A DNA stretch of 5,838 nt from an uncultured Blautia sp. (GTDB lineage: Bacteria > Bacillota > Clostridia > Lachnospirales > Lachnospiraceae): positions 1-5,838 of the forward strand of contig CAKSAW010000069.1 of NCBI GenBank assembly GCA_934437695.1. The letters run 5' to 3'. Position 1 is the stretch's first letter. Each line of letters starts with the position of its first letter. The position numbers and the translations under genes were made by a program. The notes under the pieces were generated by a model. The model did not search any database. It worked only from the letters and a program-made list of their open reading frames with translations, and was not told where the DNA came from. This document shows, piece after piece, positions 1-4,229 of this stretch.

Positions 1-243
1 TTTTCAATTTTTTTTGATTTTTTTTAAAAAAGCGATTTTCCGCCCCTCAAAAAATCCCTGAAACCCGCTAAAATAAAGGCTTTGCGGGCTTTTCACTTTT
101 TTGAAAAAAATCTCTTTTTTTGTTCGCAAAAAGGGTTTTTTTACTGGTTTTTGAGATTTTTTGTAAAAAAAATATTTTTTTCACACAATAAAAAATCTTA
201 ACTTTTTTTATTTTTTCTTCTGCTTTTTTCTGTAACATATTTT
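1..243. other. Gene-free, T-tract-rich spacer
   Basis: No reading frame with a ribosome site is visible on either strand. On the plus strand the segment is dominated by homopolymer T runs of 5-8 bases, for example 8-15, 18-25, 136-142, 157-162, 174-181, 203-209, 211-216 and 224-229. A runs lie among them, for example 104-110, 165-172 and 190-195. Between about 136 and 181 the tract centres fall roughly every 9-11 bp, which would favour intrinsic curvature. The only GC-rich element is the hairpin near 64-88, listed separately. It lies beyond the terminator of the minus-strand operon, so it is either the upstream region of a gene to the left or a transcription-free boundary. Confidence 0.7.
64..102 (+). 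terminator. Possible plus-strand rho-independent terminator
   Basis: CCCGC at 64-68 pairs with GCGGG at 84-88. AAA (70-72) and TTT (81-83) extend the stem past a one-base T bulge, leaving an 8-base loop. The stem is followed by CTTTTCACTTTTTT on the plus strand. On the minus strand the same hairpin can also form (a G-U pair plus two A-U pairs extend it), but the T run after it is interrupted. It could end a gene entering from the left on the plus strand. No such gene is in the window, so direction and function are uncertain. Confidence 0.4.
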
Positions 244-282
244 AAAAAAGAGGTATTGTTGTTATCCGACCAACAATACCTC
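244..282 (-). terminator. Rho-independent terminator of the five-gene operon
   Basis: GAGGTATTGTTG (250-261) and CAACAATACCTC (271-282) form a perfect 12-bp stem around a 9-base loop. On the minus strand the hairpin is followed at once by six T residues (244-249), the classic intrinsic terminator layout. It lies 34 bases past the stop codon of the last phosphodiesterase gene. On the plus strand it is followed by A residues, so it works in one direction only. Confidence 0.92.
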
Positions 283-315
283 AAAAAATATGCAGTTAAA
301 TAATCAAATAATTTT

Positions 316-795
316 TCAGAGATATCTGATTTCCACTTGTGGATCTTTTCCCTCTTCTATCTGCATAACTGCGTAGCTTGGTCTGCGCCCTCTCTGACGT
401 GGATAGGTAAGACTGCCCGGATTGATCACCAGAATTCCATCCTCATCCTCTATAACCGGCATATGAGTATGTCCATACATCACTATCTGACATCTTTTTT
501 CCTGTGCTGCCTCAATAAGCCTTTCATGATCTCTGGACACAAAATAATGATGTCCGTGTGTGATCAGTATCTTATGTCCTTCCAGTGTGACTTCCTCCTC
601 ATAAGGAAGATCTGTAAAAAAATCATTATTTCCTGCCACAATGCTGCAGGGGCATTCTGCCAGTGCTTCTATAAAAATTTCTCTGCCTTCCACATCCCCA
701 CAATGGATCAGATAATCAAAGGGAGCTTCCCTGAGTACTGTCTCCTCCAGGTTTTCATCCTGTCCATGAGTATCGCTTACGATCAGTACCTTCAT
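316..795 (-). CDS. YsnB-like metallophosphodiesterase (YfcE/MJ0936 family)
   Basis: This is a 159-residue cytosolic calcineurin-like phosphoesterase with two metal ions in the active site. The family hydrolyses phosphodiester bonds in vitro; the physiological substrate is unknown. All core motifs are present in order: SDTHG at 7-11 (Asp8, His10), HCGD at 31-34 (Asp34), GNND at 55-58 (Asn56), THGHHY at 79-84, GHTH at 108-111 and NPGS at 125-128. It lacks the longer insert after the GD motif seen in the second homologue at 2622-3164, so the two are divergent paralogues. The start overlaps the rdgB stop in an ATGA (792-795), indicating translational coupling, with AAAGGATG upstream inside rdgB. 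Bacillus subtilis has the same ysnA (rdgB)-ysnB pairing, which supports a YsnB-type assignment. It is the last gene of the operon. Family confidence is high; substrate is unassigned. Confidence 0.93.
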   Translation of the reverse strand: MKVLIVSDTHGQDENLEETVLREAPFDYLIHCGDVEGREIFIEALAECPCSIVAGNNDFFTDLPYEEEVTLEGHKILITHGHHYFVSRDHERLIEAAQEKRCQIVMYGHTHMPVIEDEDGILVINPGSLTYPRQRGRRPSYAVMQIEEGKDPQVEIRYL

Positions 796-1376
796 TTCAG
801 TTCATCCTTTATGGCACGTAATGCTTTTCCTCTGTGGCTGATCTTATTTTTCTCTTCCATGGAGAGTTCTGCTGAAGTACAGCCATATTCCGGCAGGTAA
901 AAGATAGGATCATATCCAAAACCGTTCTCACCCTTCTCTTCGTATCCTATACGGCCTTCCATTGTTCCACGTACTGTTTTTACACTTCCATCCGGAAAAG
1001 CTGCTGCAACGGCGCATACGAACCTTGCAGTACGTTTCTCATCCGGCACTCCGTTCAGACGTTCTATCAGATTTGCATTTTTAATATGGTAAGAGGTCTC
1101 CTCTCCCATATAGCGGGCAGAATAGATGCCAGGTTCTTTATTCAGATAATCGATCTCCAGCCCTGAGTCATCTGCCAGGGTGATCTCCCCTGTCATTTCG
1201 CAGATAGTCTTCGCCTTGATCACTGCATTCTCTTCAAACGTAGAGCCATCCTCTACAATATCAGCGTGAATTCCTGCTTCTTTCATAGAAACAACCTCTA
1301 CATCCATATCTGCAAGGATCTCACGGATTTCTTTCATTTTATCCTGGTTTCCTGTAGCAAAAATTATTTTTTTCAT
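792..1376 (-). CDS. rdgB: RdgB/HAM1 XTP/dITP pyrophosphatase
   Basis: This 194-residue enzyme hydrolyses non-canonical purine nucleoside triphosphates (dITP, ITP, XTP) to the monophosphate and pyrophosphate, keeping deaminated purines out of DNA and RNA. The length is normal for the family. Visible signatures are the N-terminal ATGNQDKMKEI nucleotide-binding segment (7-17), STFEENA at 45-51, ADDSGLEID at 68-76 (Asp70 aligns with the E. coli catalytic Asp69), PGIYSARY at 82-89, NGFGYDPIF at 151-159 and KISHRGKAL at 178-186. The start is well supported: MKKIIFATGN is the usual N-terminus, and AGAGGA lies just upstream. It follows the methyltransferase gene after 26 bases and overlaps the next phosphodiesterase by four, so it is mid-operon. 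Nothing is missing or truncated. Confidence 0.97.
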   Translation of the reverse strand: MKKIIFATGNQDKMKEIREILADMDVEVVSMKEAGIHADIVEDGSTFEENAVIKAKTICEMTGEITLADDSGLEIDYLNKEPGIYSARYMGEETSYHIKNANLIERLNGVPDEKRTARFVCAVAAAFPDGSVKTVRGTMEGRIGYEEKGENGFGYDPIFYLPEYGCTSAELSMEEKNKISHRGKALRAIKDELK

Positions 1377-1402
1377 AATCCTCTGTATCCCCTTTCTACT
1401 TT

Positions 1403-2554
1403 TTATTTTGAGTTCTTCTTCGGGGGACGCGGTCCCAGAAACTGATAATAGTAGGTTTTAAGCATACCATTATAAATTTTACGGTTCTTGTCCGCCTTTC
1501 GTCCGATATCATTTTCTGCTTTCTCATAAGATGTGATCAGATACATGGACCACTTATCCAGTCTGGCATAGCTTTCCCCGATCTCTCTGTAAAGCTGGGT
1601 CAGATTCTCTTTTTCTTCCAGTCGTTCTCCGTATGGAGGGTTTGTAATGATAAATCCATATGGCTTCGGATGACGGAGATCTTTTACTGCTCTCTGCTGG
1701 AAATGGATCAGTTTCTCCACTCCTGCCATTTTTGCATTAGCTCTTGCAGCTTTCAGCGCTTCCGGATCAATGTCAAAACCCTGGATATCCGTTTCAATAT
1801 TCAGATTTATTCTATCCTGAGCCTCTTCATTTGCATCATACCAGCATTTTCTGGGAACCAGATGCTTCCAGTCCTCAGCAAGGAAGGAACGGTTCATACC
1901 AGGCGCAATATCTGCTGCCATCATTGCAGCTTCAATAGGGAAGGTACCACTTCCACAGAAGGGATCCACAAGAATCCTGTCTTTATTCCATGGAGTGAGC
2001 ATGATCAGTGCAGATGCCAGTGTCTCTGTGATCGGAGCCTTTACTGTCATCTTACGATATCCCCTTTTATGCAGGGATACGCCTGAAGTATCAATACCTA
2101 TTGTAGCTACATCCTTCATAAATGCCACACGGATAGGAAAACTTGCACCATCCTCCTCAAACCAGGATACCCCGTAGACGCCCTTGAGACGCTCTACAAT
2201 GGCTTTTTTCATAATAGACTGGATATCTGAAGGGCTAAAGAGTTTACTCTTCACGGAATTGGCTTTTGCAACCCAGAATTTGCCGTCTTTAGGAATATAG
2301 TTTTCCCATGGCAGAGCTTTGGTCTTTTCAAAAAGCTCATCAAAGGTTTCTGCCTTTACTTCTGCTACCTTCAGCAGGATCCTTTCTGTGGAACGCAGAA
2401 AAATATTTGCATCTGCGATTCCCTGTGCATCTGCTTCAAATGTTACTTTTCCATCCTCTACCTTTGTAATCTCATAGCCCAGGTCAAGGATCTCTCGTTT
2501 CAGCACTGCTTCCATACCAAAATGACATGGAGCGATCAGTTCAAATTTTTCCAT
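1403..2554 (-). CDS. THUMP-domain class I SAM-dependent rRNA methyltransferase (YpsC/RlmL family)
   Basis: This 383-residue protein matches the length of B. subtilis YpsC and corresponds to the N-terminal, RlmL half of the E. coli RlmKL fusion, which makes m2G at position 2445 of 23S rRNA. An N-terminal ferredoxin-like segment (about 1-60, starting FELIAPCHFGMEAVLKREI) precedes a THUMP RNA-binding region (to about 160). A linker with HKRGYR at 162-167 leads into a Rossmann methyltransferase domain. SAM motif I is VDPFCGSGTFPIEAA at 196-210, the acidic motif GFDIDPEAL is at 259-267, and the catalytic NPPYGERL at 305-312 is typical of N2-guanine methylation. The C-terminus is a basic tail, PRPPKKNSK. 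An AGAGGA ribosome site (about 2561-2567) fixes the start. The gene lies between the yfcE homologue (67-base gap) and rdgB (26-base gap). The exact rRNA position is inferred from family membership. Confidence 0.94.
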   Translation of the reverse strand: MEKFELIAPCHFGMEAVLKREILDLGYEITKVEDGKVTFEADAQGIADANIFLRSTERILLKVAEVKAETFDELFEKTKALPWENYIPKDGKFWVAKANSVKSKLFSPSDIQSIMKKAIVERLKGVYGVSWFEEDGASFPIRVAFMKDVATIGIDTSGVSLHKRGYRKMTVKAPITETLASALIMLTPWNKDRILVDPFCGSGTFPIEAAMMAADIAPGMNRSFLAEDWKHLVPRKCWYDANEEAQDRINLNIETDIQGFDIDPEALKAARANAKMAGVEKLIHFQQRAVKDLRHPKPYGFIITNPPYGERLEEKENLTQLYREIGESYARLDKWSMYLITSYEKAENDIGRKADKNRKIYNGMLKTYYYQFLGPRPPKKNSK

Positions 2555-2584
2555 TCTTTATCCTCTCTACAGTAATCGTCCGAC

Positions 2585-2598
2585 GGATCACATGATCC
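2585..2598. repeat. Short inverted repeat in an intra-operon gap
   Basis: GGATCA and TGATCC form a perfect 6-bp inverted repeat separated by two bases, inside the 67-base gap between the yfcE homologue and the methyltransferase gene. There is no T run, so it is not a terminator. It could be a small mRNA hairpin or a protein-binding half-site pair, or chance. Confidence 0.4.
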
Positions 2599-2621
2599 AC
2601 ATTCAGTAAAAAACTCATCTC

Positions 2622-3164
2622 TTATAATTCTATGCTTTTAATAATATTGCCGTCAAAATCCCTGATCACAAATATACCGTCCTCAAAAATCGCATATGTA
2701 GGCGGATTCCCCTCTTTCGGAATGGACACAGAGCCCGGGTTAAGAAGTACATAACCGTCTTTTCTCTCAGCCTTAAGCACATGAGTATGACCGTGGATCA
2801 GAATATCCCCCTCCTGGATCGGCGGCAGATTATTTTCATTATAGATATGTCCATGTGTGGCATAAAAGGTTCTTCCGTCCAGATTCAGGATACAGTAATC
2901 TGCCATCACTGGAAACTGCAGAACCATCTGATCAACCTCTGCCTCACAGTTTCCGCGCACAGCATAGATTTCATTCTTCATGTCATTAAGCATGGAAATG
3001 ACCTGTTTCGGAGCATACTCTTTCGGAAGATCATTTCTTGGACCATGATAAAGCAGGTCGCCCAGCAGTACCAGGCGTTCTGCTTTCTCCTCTTTATAAG
3101 CATCCAGCATTTTTCTGCAGTAATATGCAGAACCATGGACATCTGACGCAAACATATATTTCAT
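2622..3164 (-). CDS. yfcE: YfcE-type phosphodiesterase
   Basis: This 180-residue metallophosphoesterase closely follows the pattern of E. coli YfcE (184 residues), which hydrolyses bis-p-nitrophenyl phosphate in vitro with manganese and has no settled physiological substrate. Motifs in order are SDVHG at 7-11 (Asp8, His10), LLGDLLYHGPRN at 33-44 (Asp36), the LPKEYAP segment at 47-53, GNCEAEVDQM at 71-80 (Asn72), THGH at 103-106, HGHTH at 124-128 and NPGSVSIPK at 142-150. The HGPRN...LP..YAP insert and the GNCxxEVDQM block separate it from the shorter YsnB-like paralogue at 316-795. The start is supported by MKYMFASDVHG, the standard N-terminus, and by GAGGAGA at 3174-3180. It is second in the operon, 59 bases after the rhodanese gene, with no terminator or convincing promoter between them. 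Confidence 0.94.
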   Translation of the reverse strand: MKYMFASDVHGSAYYCRKMLDAYKEEKAERLVLLGDLLYHGPRNDLPKEYAPKQVISMLNDMKNEIYAVRGNCEAEVDQMVLQFPVMADYCILNLDGRTFYATHGHIYNENNLPPIQEGDILIHGHTHVLKAERKDGYVLLNPGSVSIPKEGNPPTYAIFEDGIFVIRDFDGNIIKSIEL

Positions 3165-3223
3165 AATTGTGTGTCTCCTCTTTTCATACAGTTAGGTTTT
3201 TTATCCCTTACACCTTATCATGC

Positions 3224-3535
3224 TTATGGCGAAATTACAAGATTTCTTCCCCTATATGCATGAAAACCACCTATCACAGATCTGGTACGATATCCACGTT
3301 TTGCAAGCTGTCGTGCAAGCTGAAGACTTGCCCCTCCTCTGTCGCAGTACAGAACCAGTATTTTTCCTTCTGGAAATACTGTATATCCGTCTATTTCTCC
3401 ATATGGCATATTTATAGCTCCTTTCACATGTCCATGTATATATGCCTCCTTTTCTCTCAGATCTATGATCAATGCATCCCTGCGTCCCACATAATAATCC
3501 AGCATTTTTGCAGAAATCGTTTCTACCGGAAACAT
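3224..3535 (-). CDS. Single-domain rhodanese-like protein
   Basis: This 103-residue soluble protein consists of one rhodanese domain. The family carries sulfane sulfur as a cysteine persulfide, moving it from thiosulfate or a protein donor to an acceptor. DLREKEAYIHGHVKGAINMPYGEI (from residue 25) is the conserved substrate-side block of the fold, with the usual D-R-x-x-x-x-y-x-x-G-H-x-x-G-A-x-N-x-P pattern. VLYCDRGGAS (61-70) is the active-site loop with candidate nucleophile Cys64. GYRTRSVIGGFHAY near the end matches the typical closing element with a GG turn. There is no signal peptide or membrane segment. AAGGAGT (3541-3547) supports the start. It is the first gene after the operon promoter; a sulfur-relay link to the downstream genes is not shown. 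The physiological sulfur donor and acceptor cannot be read from sequence. Confidence 0.92.
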   Translation of the reverse strand: MFPVETISAKMLDYYVGRRDALIIDLREKEAYIHGHVKGAINMPYGEIDGYTVFPEGKILVLYCDRGGASLQLARQLAKRGYRTRSVIGGFHAYRGRNLVISP

Positions 3536-3555
3536 GGCAGACTCCTTTTTGTTAT

Positions 3556-3584
3556 ATCATATGATGTCAGAAGCAAAAGGTCAA
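3556..3584 (-). promoter_or_regulatory. Sigma-A promoter of the rhodanese-yfcE-methyltransferase-rdgB-ysnB operon
   Basis: On the minus strand TTGACC (3584-3579) and TATGAT (3561-3556) are separated by exactly 17 bases, close to the TTGACA/TATAAT consensus. Transcription would start near 3549, giving a leader of only about 14 bases with the AAGGAGT ribosome site almost at its 5' end. The -35 box overlaps the T run of the preceding gene's terminator. The absence of good hairpin terminators until 244-282 suggests that it drives all five genes. Confidence 0.8.
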
Positions 3585-3613
3585 AATGCCGGCAGATTCT
3601 CTCTGCCGGCATT
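3583..3613 (-). terminator. Terminator of the small disordered-protein gene
   Basis: AATGCCGGCAGA (3585-3596) and TCTGCCGGCATT (3602-3613) form a perfect 12-bp, GC-rich stem with a 5-base loop. On the minus strand the stem runs into a TTTT stretch (3586-3583), followed shortly by another four T residues. It lies four bases past the stop codon of the 61-residue gene and separates it from the operon promoter. On the plus strand it is followed by A-rich sequence, so it is not bidirectional. Confidence 0.85.
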
Positions 3614-3617
3614 AAAA

Positions 3618-3803
3618 CTAATATCTGTCTTCCTCTGAATTATAAGACTGGGAAGTTTTATTTTTCCCCTTATCTCTGCAGTCTGTCTCATTTTTACTCT
3701 TCATATTATCAGTGTGATCCATTTCATTTCCATATTTGTTCTTACCTGATGTGCCTGTGTAATTTCTGCTGTTTTTACTCTCAGATTCATAATTTTTTGC
3801 CAT
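3618..3803 (-). CDS. Small hydrophilic, probably disordered protein; possible spore-core (SASP-like) protein
   Basis: This 61-residue protein has an extreme composition: 9 Lys, 9 Asn, 8 Ser, 6 Glu, 5 Asp, 5 Thr, 5 Tyr, and no Leu, Ile, Val, Phe, Trp or Pro. It has a single Cys (42), and charge is nearly balanced (12 Lys/Arg to 11 Asp/Glu). It should be intrinsically disordered, with no signal peptide or membrane segment. The start (MAKNYES) is chosen because a near-perfect AGGAGGA lies 8 bases upstream. The frame stays open to 3944 from a TTG, but that extension overlaps the promoter and has no ribosome site. It stands alone, with its own sigma-G-like promoter and its own terminator. Similar tiny Lys/Asn/Ser-rich proteins occur in Lachnospiraceae genomes, mostly unnamed. 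A role in forespore DNA or spore-core packing is inferred from promoter and composition only; it carries no alpha/beta SASP signature. Confidence 0.75.
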   Translation of the reverse strand: MAKNYESESKNSRNYTGTSGKNKYGNEMDHTDNMKSKNETDCRDKGKNKTSQSYNSEEDRY

Positions 3804-3811
3804 TGTTTTAT

Positions 3812-3818
3812 TCCTCCT
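3812..3818 (-). promoter_or_regulatory. Ribosome binding site that fixes the 61-residue start
   Basis: AGGAGGA on the minus strand matches the 16S rRNA 3' end almost perfectly and is 8 bases from the ATG at 3803-3801. It decides in favour of the short 61-residue product over the longer open frame that begins near 3944. Confidence 0.85.
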
Positions 3819-3836
3819 GATGCAATTTGTCTGTCC

Positions 3837-3863
3837 GGATTTTCCAATAGCCCGGAAAAATCC
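3837..3863 (-). other. Hairpin in the 5' leader of the small-protein mRNA
   Basis: On the minus strand GGATTTTTCC (3863-3854) pairs with GGAAAATCC (3845-3837), a 9-bp stem with one bulged T and an 8-base loop. It sits in the roughly 100-base leader, about 20 bases before the ribosome site, and has no T run after it. It could stabilise the mRNA or affect translation. No known riboswitch or leader family is recognised. Confidence 0.45.
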
Positions 3864-3910
3864 CTGTTTTCTTATGCCACACCTCATTACTGAACGTGTT
3901 TCACAGTAAC

Positions 3911-3940
3911 TATTATCCCAAAAACGAGAGGGAATATTCA
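3911..3940 (-). promoter_or_regulatory. Sigma-G-like (forespore) promoter of the small-protein gene
   Basis: On the minus strand TGAATA (3940-3935) and GATAATA (3917-3911) are separated by 17 bases. The B. subtilis sigma-G consensus is gHATR, a 17-18 base spacer, then cATWHTA; the match is complete except for the first, weakly conserved C. The -10 side also resembles the related sigma-F element, so dual recognition is possible. The box is a poor sigma-A promoter: GATAAT is acceptable as a -10, but no TTGACA-like box lies 17 bases before it. Transcription would start near 3904. Confidence 0.6.
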
Positions 3941-3950
3941 TCAAAATATG

Positions 3951-3979
3951 TTGCTTTTTTCACCAAGCTATATTATAAT
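3951..3979 (+). promoter_or_regulatory. Sigma-A promoter of the candidate small RNA
   Basis: TTGCTT (3951-3956) and a perfect TATAAT (3974-3979) are 17 bases apart on the plus strand. The -35 matches consensus only in TTG, but -10 and spacing are ideal. The predicted start is near 3986. No plus-strand gene follows before the terminator at 4056-4093. Confidence 0.6.
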
Positions 3980-3985
3980 CATACC

Positions 3986-4093
3986 TGTAAAAAGAATTTA
4001 CCCTTCAAAAATTTTTTTTACATAAACCCCTTATTTAATTATTTATACTCCCCTGGAAAGTCCTGATAGCTCCCCTATCAGGACTTTCTTTTT
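3986..4093 (+). ncRNA. Candidate small regulatory RNA, about 107 nt, with C-rich motifs
   Basis: The segment is bracketed by a promoter (3951-3979) and a strong intrinsic terminator (4056-4093). It has no ATG-initiated frame. A possible 5' stem pairs TGTAAAAA (3986-3993) with TTTTTACA (4015-4022), leaving an ACCCTTC stretch in the loop. An AU-rich linker (about 4029-4048) contains CCCC at its start and ACTCCCCTGG at its end, and the terminator loop is CTCCC. Exposed C-rich motifs that can pair with Shine-Dalgarno GGAGG/GGGAG sequences, with AU-rich single strands, are the hallmark of Firmicutes RNAs such as RsaE/RoxS and the S. aureus C-rich-region group. I recognise no named family, and the regulatory role is inference. 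It is convergent with the sugar-kinase gene and divergent from the small-protein gene. Confidence 0.55.
4056..4093 (+). terminator. Strong plus-strand intrinsic terminator with C-rich loop
   Basis: GAAAGTCCTGATAG (4056-4069) and CTATCAGGACTTTC (4075-4088) form a perfect 14-bp stem with loop CTCCC, followed by TTTTT (4089-4093) on the plus strand. On the minus strand the stem is followed by CCAGGGGAG, so it cannot end minus-strand transcripts. No protein gene on the plus strand needs it, which is the main reason for proposing an RNA gene upstream. Confidence 0.9.
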
Positions 4094-4101
4094 GATTCTA
4101 T

Positions 4102-4138
4102 AACAGATAAGAGATTACCCTTCATATCTGTTAATCTC
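4102..4138. repeat. Two overlapping, mutually exclusive inverted repeats
   Basis: AACAGAT (4102-4108) can pair with ATCTGTT (4126-4132), and GAGATTA (4111-4117) can pair with TAATCTC (4132-4138). The arms interleave and the gap between the last two arms is zero, so the two hairpins are alternatives rather than a workable pseudoknot. The loop carries TTACCCTTCA (4115-4124), which also occurs at 3998-4007 in the candidate RNA. Function is unknown. Confidence 0.45.
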
Positions 4139-4144
4139 CACATC

Positions 4145-4182
4145 AAAAACAGCATCACAGACTTTATAAGCTGCGATGCTGT
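4145..4182 (-). terminator. Terminator of the FGGY kinase gene (probably bidirectional)
   Basis: ACAGCATCACAG (4149-4160) and CTGCGATGCTGT (4171-4182) form a 12-bp stem with a single non-Watson-Crick pair and a 10-base loop. On the minus strand the stem runs into TTTTT (4149-4145), about 50 bases past the kinase stop. On the plus strand it is followed by CTTATTTTTATATTTTT, so it can also act as a back-up terminator for the small RNA. Confidence 0.85.
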
Positions 4183-4229
4183 CTTATTTTTATATTTTTC
4201 TTTTCAATTTCATTGCACCAGATTTTTGT

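Noticed and set aside
1..243. Replication origin or CRISPR leader
   Set aside because: There are no DnaA-box clusters (TTATCCACA-type), no repeat-spacer units and no associated genes; AT richness alone is not enough.
337..900. Plus-strand open frame of 187 codons
   Set aside because: It is the antisense shadow of the YsnB-like and rdgB genes, whose catalytic motifs are intact; its product resembles no family.
3167..3820. Plus-strand open frame of 217 codons opposite the rhodanese and small-protein genes
   Set aside because: It is rich in Cys, Phe, Ser and Tyr, as expected of the complement of AT-rich coding DNA. It has no ribosome site and runs across two well-supported minus-strand genes, a promoter and a terminator.
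3804..3904. Riboswitch in the leader of the small-protein gene
   Set aside because: Only one simple hairpin is visible, with no conserved aptamer core I can recognise and no terminator or sequestering partner before the ribosome site.
3618..3944. 108-codon version of the small-protein gene
   Set aside because: It would start at TTG inside the sigma-G-like promoter without a ribosome site, and the extra 47 residues differ in composition. The AGGAGGA before the internal ATG supports the 61-residue form.
4102..4138. H-type pseudoknot
   Set aside because: The arms have the right order, but the loop that must cross the 7-bp first stem has no bases, which is sterically unworkable; alternative hairpins fit better.
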